DNA of 64,000 bases from Scytonema hofmannii PCC 7110 (GTDB taxonomy: Bacteria > Cyanobacteriota > Cyanobacteriia > Cyanobacteriales > Nostocaceae): the NCBI RefSeq assembly GCF_000346485.2, contig NZ_KQ976354.1, positions 8,977,333 to 9,041,332 on the forward strand, read 5' to 3'. Each line of letters starts with the position of its first letter. The stretch's first letter is position 1. The notes under the pieces were generated by a model. The model saw only the letters and a program-made list of their open reading frames with translations. It did no database searches and had not been told where the DNA came from. A program made the translations under genes and the position numbers. Of the stretch, positions 53,943 through 62,849 are shown in pieces.

Positions 53943-54094
53943 TGTAATTTACCTTCCGTAGAAAACTCTCTCACCGTCTAAACGTCAGTAATATAGACAA
54001 CTATAGGAATCATAAATGATTTATGAAAAGTTTTAAGTACTGTAGGTAGGGCACTGCCAACCAAGGACATGGAATGCGATCGCCTTCCTCCTGG

Positions 54095-54472
54095 CTATTC
54101 ATGAAGGCGTCCTAGACTCTGCTCTGTAATGACGCGTTTGGCGTCGGGAATATCTAAAATTCTCATAACTTGAGCATCGGCTCTACCCTCAAGGCGATAA
54201 GTTAATGAAGCATATTCTAGAGTTTTTTGGTTTACAAGCCTCAATAATTGCGAAGAATGAGTGGTTGCTATCATCTGAGTTGTTCCATCAGACAAGTTGC
54301 GCTCAATTAGTTGTAACAGTAGATGCAACCGGGTTGGATGAATGCCATTTTCTAATTCTTCAAAGAAGTAAAACGATGCTGGTTCTGGTCCTAGCAAAGC
54401 AGCGATTGTTGCTAGAAAGCGCAGTGTACCATCTGACGTACTTAGCGTTCGCTCCGCGCATAGACTACGCAA
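54095..54472 (-). pseudogene. Fragment of an AAA/ABC-type ATPase (OLD-like) gene
   Basis: A 125-codon piece with LSTSDGTLRFLATIAALLGP (signature-like segment), Walker B FYFFEELENGIHP, the TQMIATTHSSQLL switch, and DIPDAKRVITEQSLGRLHE. The N-terminal Walker A half is missing and the C-terminus stops early, so both ends are lost. Full-length relatives are AAA_21/AAA_15 ATPases frequent in defence islands. Confidence 0.7.
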
Positions 54473-54567
54473 CGTTCCCAGAACAATCGGCGTTCTCGTT
54501 GTACTAGCTCAATTTTTTGATAAGATACATGAGTAGGATAAACAAATAAGGTTAAAAAGAAATACCC

Positions 54568-54816
54568 TTGGCTAAGAAAGTAACAATTACTTTGGATGAT
54601 GAAATTCTTGCCTTTATAGATCGGCAAGCCGCAATCACTGGAAAGACAGCAAATCGAAGTGGTTACATCAATGCAGTGCTATCAATACATCGTAGGGCTA
54701 TTCTGGAAGCAGAAATGATAGCCGCTCTGAAGCAAGATGCTGAAGATCCAGACTACCAAGCTGAAATTGCCGCTTGGGATAGCGTAGTTGGAGATGGAAT
54801 TGATGCCACAGGGTAA
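54568..54816 (+). CDS. MazE-like (ribbon-helix-helix) antitoxin
   Basis: An 82-residue protein with TTG start. KKVTITLDDEILAFIDRQAA is a ribbon-helix-helix DNA-binding domain, GKTANRSGYINAVLSIHRRA extends it, and the acidic C-terminus (LKQDAEDPDYQAEIAAWDSV) would occlude the toxin. It is the first gene of a pair with the MazF-type toxin, overlapping it, and probably represses its own promoter. Confidence 0.8.
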   Translation: MAKKVTITLDDEILAFIDRQAAITGKTANRSGYINAVLSIHRRAILEAEMIAALKQDAEDPDYQAEIAAWDSVVGDGIDATG

Positions 54817-55156
54817 TTTGACTTATCGACGTGGTGAGATTCGTTGGGTCAGACTCGATCCAACTGTAGGTGCAGAAGCACAAAAAACTCGTTCTTGCCT
54901 AATAGTTCAAAATGACGTGATGAACCAGTATGGTCTTCTGACCGTTGTGATACCACTTCGCCCTGGTAGCAAACAAGCTCCTTATGTTGTAAATGTGATA
55001 GCAACGCCTACGAATGGTTTAGATCGAGACCGTTATCTTGATGTTGGACAAATTCGTTCTATTGACAATAGTCGAGTTCTCAGTTTAGTGGGTGTCTTGG
55101 AGGAAGAATATTGGGAAATGATTCGCACAGCACTAGATGTAGTACTTGGTTTTTAA
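54803..55156 (+). CDS. MazF/PemK-family toxin
   Basis: A 117-residue mRNA interferase from the ATG at 54803, which has GGAG nine bases upstream; an ATG at 54788 is possible. The MazF fold is seen in RRGEIRWVRLDPTVGAEAQK, TRSCLIVQNDVMNQ, VVIPLRPGSKQAPYVV, DRYLDVGQIRSIDNSRVL. It overlaps the antitoxin end by 14 bp, so the two are co-translated. Confidence 0.87.
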   Translation: MPQGNLTYRRGEIRWVRLDPTVGAEAQKTRSCLIVQNDVMNQYGLLTVVIPLRPGSKQAPYVVNVIATPTNGLDRDRYLDVGQIRSIDNSRVLSLVGVLEEEYWEMIRTALDVVLGF

Positions 55157-55277
55157 CTACCACACGCTCATATCGTACTTTAAATAACATAGTCAACTTT
55201 GAGCCAGAGAAAAAATAGATTGAGACACTCCGGAATTTAACTTTAATGATAGTATCTTTTATTACTAGTAAACTGGA

Positions 55278-56222
55278 GTGCAGAGAAAATTTGTGACGGA
55301 GCAACAAGCAAGCTATGACTCGCCTTGGAAAGAGGCGTTGGAACTCTACTTTGAAGCATTTATTGACTTCTTCTTCCCGCAAGCTTACACAGAAATTGAT
55401 TGGCAACGGGGTTATGAGTTTTTAGACAAAGAATTTCAGCAGATAGTCAAAGAAGCAGAGATTGGTAAACTTTTTGTAGACAAGTTAGTCAAAGTCTGGC
55501 GACGAGATGGAGAACAAGCGTGGGTGTTGATCCACGTAGAAATACAGAGCCAGGTAGATTCAAATCTTGCCAAGCGGATGTACCAATATCACTACCGGAT
55601 TTTTGACCGTTATGACCAACAAGTCGTGAGTCTAGCAGTATTGGGAGACACCCAAGCTTCTTGGCGACCACAACAGTACAGCTATGAACTGTGGGGTTGT
55701 CAGATGAGTCTAAAGTTTCCCAGCGTGAAGCTATTAGACTACGACACACAATTAACAACATTAGAACAGAATCCTAACCCCTTTGCTGTGTTAGTCAAGG
55801 CACACTTGCGAACTCAAGCCACGACTCAAGATGCACAAGGGCGATTGCAATGGAAGTTGAGTTTGATAAGGCAGTTGTATGAGTTAGGGTACACTAGAAA
55901 CAAAATCCTTCAGTTGTTCCGATTAATTGATTGGATGATGGCTTTGCCGGAGGAACTGGAGCGAGTCTTTGATAATGAAATGAATCGTTACGAGGAAGAA
56001 AAGAAAATGCCATATATCACCAGTGTCGAGCGAGTCGGAATGCTAAAAGTACAGCGAGAATATCTGATTGATACCCTAGAAACAAGGTTTGGAGAAGTGC
56101 CACCAGAGTTAATGGAAAAAATTGAGAATTTGTACGATATGCCTGTTCTTAAGCAACTCCATAGGCAAGCAATCACTATTGGTTCGCTAGAGGAATTTCA
56201 GCAGCTATTGGGACAAAATTGA
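55278..56222 (+). CDS. Rpn-family / DUF4351-like PD-(D/E)XK nuclease
   Basis: A 314-residue member of the recombination-promoting nuclease / transposase-like family abundant in cyanobacteria. The nuclease core is TEIDWQRGYEFLDKEFQQIV and WVLIHVEIQSQVDSNLAKRM (acidic residue followed by E-x-Q). Later come MYQYHYRIFDRYDQQVVSLA, a helical segment, and a C-terminal domain ending EEFQQLLGQN. Two GTG codons (55278 and 55290) can start it. It follows the mazEF-type pair by about 120 bp. Members may drive horizontal DNA exchange. Confidence 0.82.
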   Translation: MQRKFVTEQQASYDSPWKEALELYFEAFIDFFFPQAYTEIDWQRGYEFLDKEFQQIVKEAEIGKLFVDKLVKVWRRDGEQAWVLIHVEIQSQVDSNLAKRMYQYHYRIFDRYDQQVVSLAVLGDTQASWRPQQYSYELWGCQMSLKFPSVKLLDYDTQLTTLEQNPNPFAVLVKAHLRTQATTQDAQGRLQWKLSLIRQLYELGYTRNKILQLFRLIDWMMALPEELERVFDNEMNRYEEEKKMPYITSVERVGMLKVQREYLIDTLETRFGEVPPELMEKIENLYDMPVLKQLHRQAITIGSLEEFQQLLGQN

Positions 56223-56233
56223 TATGGCTGCAA

Positions 56234-56264
56234 GATCCCCGACTTCTTTAAGAAGTCGGGGATC
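56234..56264 (+). terminator. 15-bp near-palindromic hairpin after the Rpn-type gene
   Basis: GATCCCCGACTTCTT and AGAAGTCGGGGATC around a TA loop, 11 bp past the stop codon. The same sequence family recurs at 50732 and, more loosely, 6493. Confidence 0.7.
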
Positions 56265-56690
56265 TGAACACAGCTAATTATCACAAATCAACTGTATCCC
56301 ACTTTGCAAAGAACATATTGAGGTATTCTTGCAAAATCGCTTTGAGTTCGCTTCCTTTAAATTTATTATTCCACAGAGCGATCGCATCCCTTAGAGTATC
56401 AATTGCATCCAAGCACAGAACTAAATAATAAGTAATAATATTAAATAAATAACTACGTTATATTTCCATCTATACGTAGTTGGAGATATAGAGCCTATCT
56501 GATGCAAATTGAGATTTCAAATACTGCTGATAGGCTTGTGTAGCAAGTAGTAATAACGACATTAGTGAAGGATCTAAAAAATGCTCTTGGACTGATATAT
56601 CTGACATATTTACTTATAATTCAATTAATCTTCATACTCTTTAAAATTATCCTCAATTATCAACAAGGTCTAAGAGCTAGGTCGCTTATT
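56265..56690. other. 426-bp region with two short minus-strand remnant frames
   Basis: Frame 56470-56607 encodes 45 residues starting MSDISVQEHFLDPSLMSLLL. A second frame, open from 56457 to 56281 without a start codon, ends LDAIDTLRDAIALWNNKFKG and LKAILQEYLNMFFAKWDTVD. Both look protein-like and could be halves of one small decayed gene. Neither family is recognised. Confidence 0.35.
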
Positions 56691-59600
56691 TTATCTGCAT
56701 TCTAGCTCTTTTTTCGCCCCGTCAGGCGGCAAGCACCTAAACTGATTGTTCTCGACCTTAACAAGAATGGGTTTATTCTGACGTTCTCCTTCGTGATTAA
56801 ATTTAAGTACATCTCCTGATGTTTGGTTGGCGGGAAGATTTATCTTCCGCAGTTCCTGCAAAATAGTTGCTCTCGAAGGGTTGAAGCGCAAAGATTTGAT
56901 AAAAGCTTGAGTAGCATCAAAGCTAGTTGCTGTAGACCAACTAACAGCTCCTCCCCATAGTTGTTTTGCCTCCGAAGCAAATTTCTTTGATTGTGGTGCT
57001 TCCCTAAACCAAGGCACAACAATAACTAAGCCCTCAACAGCATTCCCTCCATCTTGTAATGTTTTCTGATTGTACAGACTCTCACCACCTAACAACTTTA
57101 GCCCTAACTTATTATTTGCATTGACTTTAGCAATCTCGAGCGCTACAGAAGTGTGATCTACATCTGAAAACAACATAACTGCCTGTACCTGTTGAGATAC
57201 ACTATCTTTAAGTTCTTGCTCGATATTCAGTTTTTCATCTGTCAAGTCTACCTTGCGAAAAATCCGCTCTTTATCTTTAAAGTTCTTGCTAAATTCTTCT
57301 CTGAAACTATTGCTATAAGGGTCGTTGGGATTATAAAAAATTACAACTTTCTTCAAAGCAACTCTTTGAGCGTATTCTGCTAATGTTTTAGCAGATGTCT
57401 CATCGGGAGGAGCTGTTCTAAAGAACACATTACCATCCAAAGTGTTGGCAGTGCTAGTGGAAGAAACGATTGGTATACCTTCTCGTTTGTATACAGGAAG
57501 AGCCGCTTGAGTCATTCTGCTAGAGTTATGCCCAATTATTCCTAGTACAGATTGATCATTCACCAGTTGTTGAGCGATTTGTTTGGCTTGGTCTGGGTTG
57601 TTACCATCGTTGGCAATGACAATTTCCAATAATCTACCATTTAAACCACCCTCAGTATTAAATTGCTCTTGTGCTTGTGCGACTCCACGCAAAATTTGTT
57701 GAGATATGGATTTAGCATTGTCTGCGGGTACAACCACTGCTAAAGTTAAGGGATTACTCTTTTTGCGAGCCTGAGCATTGTCGCGAGCCTGAGCATTGTT
57801 GTAGTAAATACGCACTTCTGGGTCTTTGCGATCGCGCACAATAGCTTTTTGAAATAATTCAACCGCTTGGGAATAATTACCTTTTTGAAATGCTTCTAGA
57901 CCTTGGTCGCGCTCAGCATTGGTGATCGAGAAAAAGAGTGTGCGTTCGCCACGACTAATTTTACTCTCAATATTCCCTGGAATTGATGTTTGTGTAGGCG
58001 TCGGAATTGGTGTTGCTGTAATCAGAGGAATTGAAACACAACTACCATTTACTTTCTGTTGACCTCCAGAACAGGAAGTGGAAATTTGATAAATACCAAT
58101 ACCACCCACAAGGGCAATCACTGCTGCAATTATACTCAATATAATTGAGGGCTGGCGAATACGAGTTTTTGGAGTTTGTTCAGATAGAATTGGTAGATAT
58201 TGTTCAGAGATGTCTAAGTCTCTGTCTAGTTGTTGTTGAGAAATTTCTGCTTCAATGTCTCGTAGTTTATATTTTGCTGATACTCTGTCAGGTTCAATTT
58301 CTAAAACTTTTTCAAACTGAATTTTTGCTTTTATAAATTCTCTTTGGTTTATCAAATTATTCCCATAGGTTTCTCTTGCAAGTAAAAGCCTTTCTTTATT
58401 ATGTGTAGAATCTATTTGGTAAGCTCGCTGATATAGTTCTAAGGCTTTCTCAAAATTTCTCACATCTAAGTATCTCTCAGCTAAAACAAGTAGAGTACTA
58501 AAGTGATTAGGATTTAGGTTTAAAATTTTTACGTAACAGTCTATAGTCTCTTGTAAGTTTCCAGTTTTATGTAATTGAATTGCTTCTCCCTCGAGTTTAT
58601 TGATTTCTTCTTTCCCAATTTCTTCCAATTTCCATATTGTTTCTTGTAGTGGGTGATATCTTACTAACCAACGGCGGACTAATTCAATTTTTACGCGGCG
58701 ATGGGTATCATCTAAAAAGTCATTTAATGTTAGTTTTTGGGCAGCTTTCAGCAAATCGTCTGTCGGAATAACTCCAGATCTTCTTAGCAACGCGAAAGGG
58801 TCTTCTGGAAACGGTTGATTTTGCTCAATAGCTATTTGTTGAGCCTCTGCTATGGCTGAAAATACAACTTTTTCCGAAATAGACAGCCCATCCCAAAACC
58901 ATGTTAATCCACCTGTAGCGCTTTCAATTGCTTTATCTACAATATCTTGAACATCAGAAGGAGTCACGGTTGATTTTTCTTCAATTGTTGCTTGTATAAA
59001 GAGATTAAAGCAGATAGCTTGGATTAAATAGGGATGCCCTGCTGAAAGTTGTAAAATTGCTTTGATTGCATCTTCCTCGTACTCAAGTATATCTTGTGCA
59101 GGTTTAGTAATAAGTCGTCTAGCACTTAGCTCGTCAAGTAAATCAACTTTTTGGTACGGCGCATTCTTAAACAAATCAAGCAGGTCTTGCAAGTCATCCT
59201 TAAACCGCCCTACTACCGGAATAATAAATAGTTTTTTCTGTTTATTTAAAAAGGATTGTAAATATCTTAAAAAACTATCGCCCTGATGTAGTATTTCACT
59301 GTCGCTACTGACAACATCAAATTCATCCAGTAATAGCACTAAATTTCTCTCACCTAATTCTTGAAAAACTTGTGCTAAAAAATTATTAGAAAATATATTA
59401 GGATCTTTATATAATTCTTCATTGGAAGGAATTGCGATCATTTCTGAGCTTAGATCTAAATCTTCTACAATGGCTTCAGCTAAATTATATAATATATCGC
59501 TCAGAGAAGAATGACTGTAACCTTGCAAATCAAAAAGAACGAAGGCAAATTTATCTTGAGCAACCTTGTGGGGAATCTGATGAAGTACGGAGGACACACC

Positions 59601-59756
59601 AATACGGCGTTGACCGTGCAACAAGATAACTTTTTTACCCCTACTCAGATTATGTTCAATAAACTGGAATAAACTTTCCCTTCCGAAAAATTTTTCCGGT
59701 TCATGGCTTGGACGACCGATGATGTAAGGATTTCTTCGAGAAGTAGAATTATTCAT
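56691..59756 (-). CDS. STAND-like ATPase / TPR / single-pass / periplasmic-binding-domain fusion (copy 1)
   Basis: A 1021-residue fusion. An N-terminal P-loop ATPase (about 10-270) has a Walker A reading GQRRIGVSS (48-56) in which Lys is replaced by Val54, with Walker B LLLLDEFD ending at D147. A winged-helix region (270-390), TPRs (400-510) and one membrane helix (about 535-559) follow. Outside come a Cys pair (CSGGQQKVNGSC), a short TPR (LEAFQKGNYSQAVELFQKAI) and a branched-chain-amino-acid-type receptor domain (about 667-1010). The layout suggests a sensor that couples an external ligand to an internal STAND-type ATPase. ATP hydrolysis is doubtful in this copy. It is last in the operon, 22 bp after copy 2. 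Confidence 0.82.
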   Translation of the reverse strand: MNNSTSRRNPYIIGRPSHEPEKFFGRESLFQFIEHNLSRGKKVILLHGQRRIGVSSVLHQIPHKVAQDKFAFVLFDLQGYSHSSLSDILYNLAEAIVEDLDLSSEMIAIPSNEELYKDPNIFSNNFLAQVFQELGERNLVLLLDEFDVVSSDSEILHQGDSFLRYLQSFLNKQKKLFIIPVVGRFKDDLQDLLDLFKNAPYQKVDLLDELSARRLITKPAQDILEYEEDAIKAILQLSAGHPYLIQAICFNLFIQATIEEKSTVTPSDVQDIVDKAIESATGGLTWFWDGLSISEKVVFSAIAEAQQIAIEQNQPFPEDPFALLRRSGVIPTDDLLKAAQKLTLNDFLDDTHRRVKIELVRRWLVRYHPLQETIWKLEEIGKEEINKLEGEAIQLHKTGNLQETIDCYVKILNLNPNHFSTLLVLAERYLDVRNFEKALELYQRAYQIDSTHNKERLLLARETYGNNLINQREFIKAKIQFEKVLEIEPDRVSAKYKLRDIEAEISQQQLDRDLDISEQYLPILSEQTPKTRIRQPSIILSIIAAVIALVGGIGIYQISTSCSGGQQKVNGSCVSIPLITATPIPTPTQTSIPGNIESKISRGERTLFFSITNAERDQGLEAFQKGNYSQAVELFQKAIVRDRKDPEVRIYYNNAQARDNAQARKKSNPLTLAVVVPADNAKSISQQILRGVAQAQEQFNTEGGLNGRLLEIVIANDGNNPDQAKQIAQQLVNDQSVLGIIGHNSSRMTQAALPVYKREGIPIVSSTSTANTLDGNVFFRTAPPDETSAKTLAEYAQRVALKKVVIFYNPNDPYSNSFREEFSKNFKDKERIFRKVDLTDEKLNIEQELKDSVSQQVQAVMLFSDVDHTSVALEIAKVNANNKLGLKLLGGESLYNQKTLQDGGNAVEGLVIVVPWFREAPQSKKFASEAKQLWGGAVSWSTATSFDATQAFIKSLRFNPSRATILQELRKINLPANQTSGDVLKFNHEGERQNKPILVKVENNQFRCLPPDGAKKELECR
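57003..57388. repeat. 386-bp segment identical to 60109-60494
   Basis: Part of the receptor domain is identical base for base, offset 3,106 bp, to the paralogous gene, including third codon positions. This shows recent duplication or gene conversion. Confidence 0.9.
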
Positions 59757-59778
59757 ATAAAAAGCTACCCGTCGTCTC

Positions 59779-62700
59779 TTAAGGGGAACATTGTGGCTGC
59801 AAGCAGCTAAACTGACCTTTCACAAACGTAACAAGAATCGGTTTATTTTGGCGCTCTCCTTCGTGATTAAATTTGAGTACATCTCCTGATGTTTGCTTGG
59901 CGGAAAGATTTATCTTCCGCAGTTCCTGCAAAATAGTTGCTCTCGAAGGGTTGGAGCGCAGAGATTTGATAAAAGCTTGAGTTGCATCAAAGCTAGTTGC
60001 TGTACGCCAAGTAATCTTTTCTGTCCCATCTTCTGTCCTATCTCCTGTTCCATCTTTTGACCATAGTTGTTTTGCCTCCGAGGCAAAATTCTTTGATTGT
60101 GGTGCTTTCCTAAACCAAGGCACAACAATAACTAAGCCCTCAACAGCATTCCCTCCATCTTGTAATGTTTTCTGATTGTACAGACTCTCACCACCTAACA
60201 ACTTTAGCCCTAACTTATTATTTGCATTGACTTTAGCAATCTCGAGCGCTACAGAAGTGTGATCTACATCTGAAAACAACATAACTGCCTGTACCTGTTG
60301 AGATACACTATCTTTAAGTTCTTGCTCGATATTCAGTTTTTCATCTGTCAAGTCTACCTTGCGAAAAATCCGCTCTTTATCTTTAAAGTTCTTGCTAAAT
60401 TCTTCTCTGAAACTATTGCTATAAGGGTCGTTGGGATTATAAAAAATTACAACTTTCTTCAAAGCAACTCTTTGAGCGTATTCTGCTAATGTTTGAGCAG
60501 ATGTTTCATCGGGAGGAGCCGTTCTAAAGAACACATTACCATCCAAAGTGTTGGCAGTGCTAGTGGAAGAAACAATCGGTATACCTTCTCGTTTGTATAC
60601 AGGAAGAGCCGCTTGAGTCATTTTGCTAGAGCTATGCCCAATTATTCCTAGTACAGATTCATCCTTAACTAGTTGTCGAGCTATTTGTTTGGCTTGGTCT
60701 GGGTTGTTACCATCGTTGGCAATGACAATTTCCAATAATCTACCATTTAAACCACCCTCAGTATTAAATTGCTCTTGTGCTTGTGCGACTCCACGCAAAA
60801 TTTGTTGAGATATGGATTTAGCATTGTCTGCAGGTACAACCACTGCTAAAGTTAAGGGATTACCCGTTTCGCGAGACTTGGCATTGTTGTGGTAAATTCG
60901 TACTTCTGGGTCTTTGCGATCGCGCTCTACAGCCTTTTGAAATAATTCAACCGCTTGGGAATAATTACTTTTTTGAAATGCGTCTATACCTCGATCGCGC
61001 TCAGGATTGGTGATAGAGAAAAAGAGTGTGCGCTCGCCACGACTAATTTTACTCTCAATATTGCCTGGACTTGATGTTGGTGTCGGTGTCGGAATTGGTA
61101 TTGGTGTAGGCGTCGAAATTGGAACACAACTACCATTTACTTTCTGTTGACCTCCAGAACAGGAAGTGAAAATTTGATAAATACCAATACCACTCACAAG
61201 GGCAATCACTGCTGTAATTGTAGCCAATAGAACTGGTTGATTATTTAGTCTATGAGGTTTCACTGAGCGTTTCTCCACTTCTATTGAGATTAGTTGTTGT
61301 TTTTCCAGTTCAGTTTCAATTTTGCTAAGTTCCCGTTTTGCTGATTCCCTATCTGGAGCAATTTCTAAAACTCTCTCAAACTGAACTTTTGCCTTGATTA
61401 ACTCTTGTTCTCCTATCAAATGTTTTCCATAAATTTCTAGTGCAAGCAAAAGCCCTTCTTTATTGCGTGTAGAATCTAGTTGGTAGGCTCGCTGATATAG
61501 TTCTAAGGCTTGGTCGAAATTTTTAGCCTCCAAGTATTTTTTAGCTAGAACAGGTAACGTACTAAAATGATTTGGGTTGAGTTGTAAGATTTTTTCATAA
61601 TGGTCTATTAAATCTTGATTGTTACCACGACGATACAGTTCTGTTTCGTTTGCTAAAATGACATTAATTTCTTCTATCGCAATTTTCTCCAGTTCAGTTA
61701 TCTCTTGTTCAAAGGGGTGATATTTTACTAACCAACGGCGAACTAATTCAACTTTTACTCGGCGCTCGGTATCATCTAAATAACCCTGTTTGGCTAGTTT
61801 TTGAGCAGCCTGAGTTAATAAATGTGTTGGAATAACTGCAGATCTGTTTAATAGCGTTAACGGGTCTTCTGGAAACTGTTTATTTTGCCCAATAGCTATT
61901 TTTTGAGCCTCTGCTACGGCTGAAAATACGACTTTTTCAGAGATAGACAGCCCATCCCAAAACCATGTTAATCCACCTGTAGCGCTTTCAATTGCTTTGT
62001 CTACAATATCTTGGACATCAGAAGGAGTCACGGTCGATTTTTCTTCAATTGTTGCTTGTATAAAGAGATTAAAGCAGATAACTTGGGTAAAATAGGGATG
62101 CCCTGCTGAGAGTTTCAAAATAGCTTTGATAGCATCCTCGTTATACTCCAACAGACCCTGCGCTGGTCTAGTAATGAGTCGTCTAGCACTTATCTCATTA
62201 AGTAAACCAATTTCTTGATATGGTGGGCTATTAAATAACTGAGACAGGTACTGAAAATCATCATTAGCCCGTCCTACTACTGGAATAAAAACTAATTTTG
62301 TTTGTTGCTTTAGCAGTGATTGTAAATATCTAAAAAAACTATTTGCCATATTTAATATCTCATCGTCGCTCCTGACAACATCAAATTCATCCAGTAATAG
62401 CACTAAATTTTTCTCACCTAACTTCTGAAAAACTTGTGGTAAAAAATGGTTAGAAAATATATTTATATTGTTTGTCAATTCTTCATGGGAAGGAATTGTT
62501 ATAAGATTTGAATCTAGCTCTAAATCTTCTGCAATAGTTTCAGCTAAATTGTATAATATATCACTCAAAGAAGAATGACTGTGACCTTGCAAATCAAAAA
62601 AAACAAAGACAAACTCTTGGCAAGTAACTTGGTGGGGAATTTGTCTGAGTAAAGAGGATTTACCAATGCGCCGTTGACCGTGCAATAAGAGAAATTTTAT

Positions 62701-62820
62701 ATTCTCTTCGAGATTATCTTTAATAAACAGTAATAAATCTTCGCGGCCAAAAAATTTTTCCGGAGCATCAATTTGCTTACCGATTATGTAAGGATTTTTC
62801 CTAGTATTGATGTTCGTCAT
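59779..62820 (-). CDS. STAND-like ATPase / TPR / single-pass / periplasmic-binding-domain fusion (copy 2)
   Basis: A 1013-residue paralogue of copy 1 with the same domain order, but an intact Walker A (GQRRIGKSS, Lys54) and Walker B (LLLLDEFDVV). Membrane helix about 528-552 (LLATITAVIALVSGIGIYQI), Pro/Thr-rich spacer, TPR, and receptor domain from about 652 (LTLAVVVPADNAKSISQQIL, YKREGIPIVSSTSTANTLDG). Inside the receptor is a copy-specific 12-residue insert (KDGTGDRTEDGT), repeat-like. It is expected to be the active ATPase of the pair. It is 29 bp after the partial ATPase gene and 22 bp before copy 1, one operon. Confidence 0.85.
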   Translation of the reverse strand: MTNINTRKNPYIIGKQIDAPEKFFGREDLLLFIKDNLEENIKFLLLHGQRRIGKSSLLRQIPHQVTCQEFVFVFFDLQGHSHSSLSDILYNLAETIAEDLELDSNLITIPSHEELTNNINIFSNHFLPQVFQKLGEKNLVLLLDEFDVVRSDDEILNMANSFFRYLQSLLKQQTKLVFIPVVGRANDDFQYLSQLFNSPPYQEIGLLNEISARRLITRPAQGLLEYNEDAIKAILKLSAGHPYFTQVICFNLFIQATIEEKSTVTPSDVQDIVDKAIESATGGLTWFWDGLSISEKVVFSAVAEAQKIAIGQNKQFPEDPLTLLNRSAVIPTHLLTQAAQKLAKQGYLDDTERRVKVELVRRWLVKYHPFEQEITELEKIAIEEINVILANETELYRRGNNQDLIDHYEKILQLNPNHFSTLPVLAKKYLEAKNFDQALELYQRAYQLDSTRNKEGLLLALEIYGKHLIGEQELIKAKVQFERVLEIAPDRESAKRELSKIETELEKQQLISIEVEKRSVKPHRLNNQPVLLATITAVIALVSGIGIYQIFTSCSGGQQKVNGSCVPISTPTPIPIPTPTPTSSPGNIESKISRGERTLFFSITNPERDRGIDAFQKSNYSQAVELFQKAVERDRKDPEVRIYHNNAKSRETGNPLTLAVVVPADNAKSISQQILRGVAQAQEQFNTEGGLNGRLLEIVIANDGNNPDQAKQIARQLVKDESVLGIIGHSSSKMTQAALPVYKREGIPIVSSTSTANTLDGNVFFRTAPPDETSAQTLAEYAQRVALKKVVIFYNPNDPYSNSFREEFSKNFKDKERIFRKVDLTDEKLNIEQELKDSVSQQVQAVMLFSDVDHTSVALEIAKVNANNKLGLKLLGGESLYNQKTLQDGGNAVEGLVIVVPWFRKAPQSKNFASEAKQLWSKDGTGDRTEDGTEKITWRTATSFDATQAFIKSLRSNPSRATILQELRKINLSAKQTSGDVLKFNHEGERQNKPILVTFVKGQFSCLQPQCSP
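60109..60494. repeat. 386-bp segment identical to 57003-57388
   Basis: Partner of the segment in copy 1. The two differ at the next base (57389 T, 60495 G). Confidence 0.9.
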
Positions 62821-62849
62821 CTTCTTTCCACAGAGTTGTCTGGTTAACT

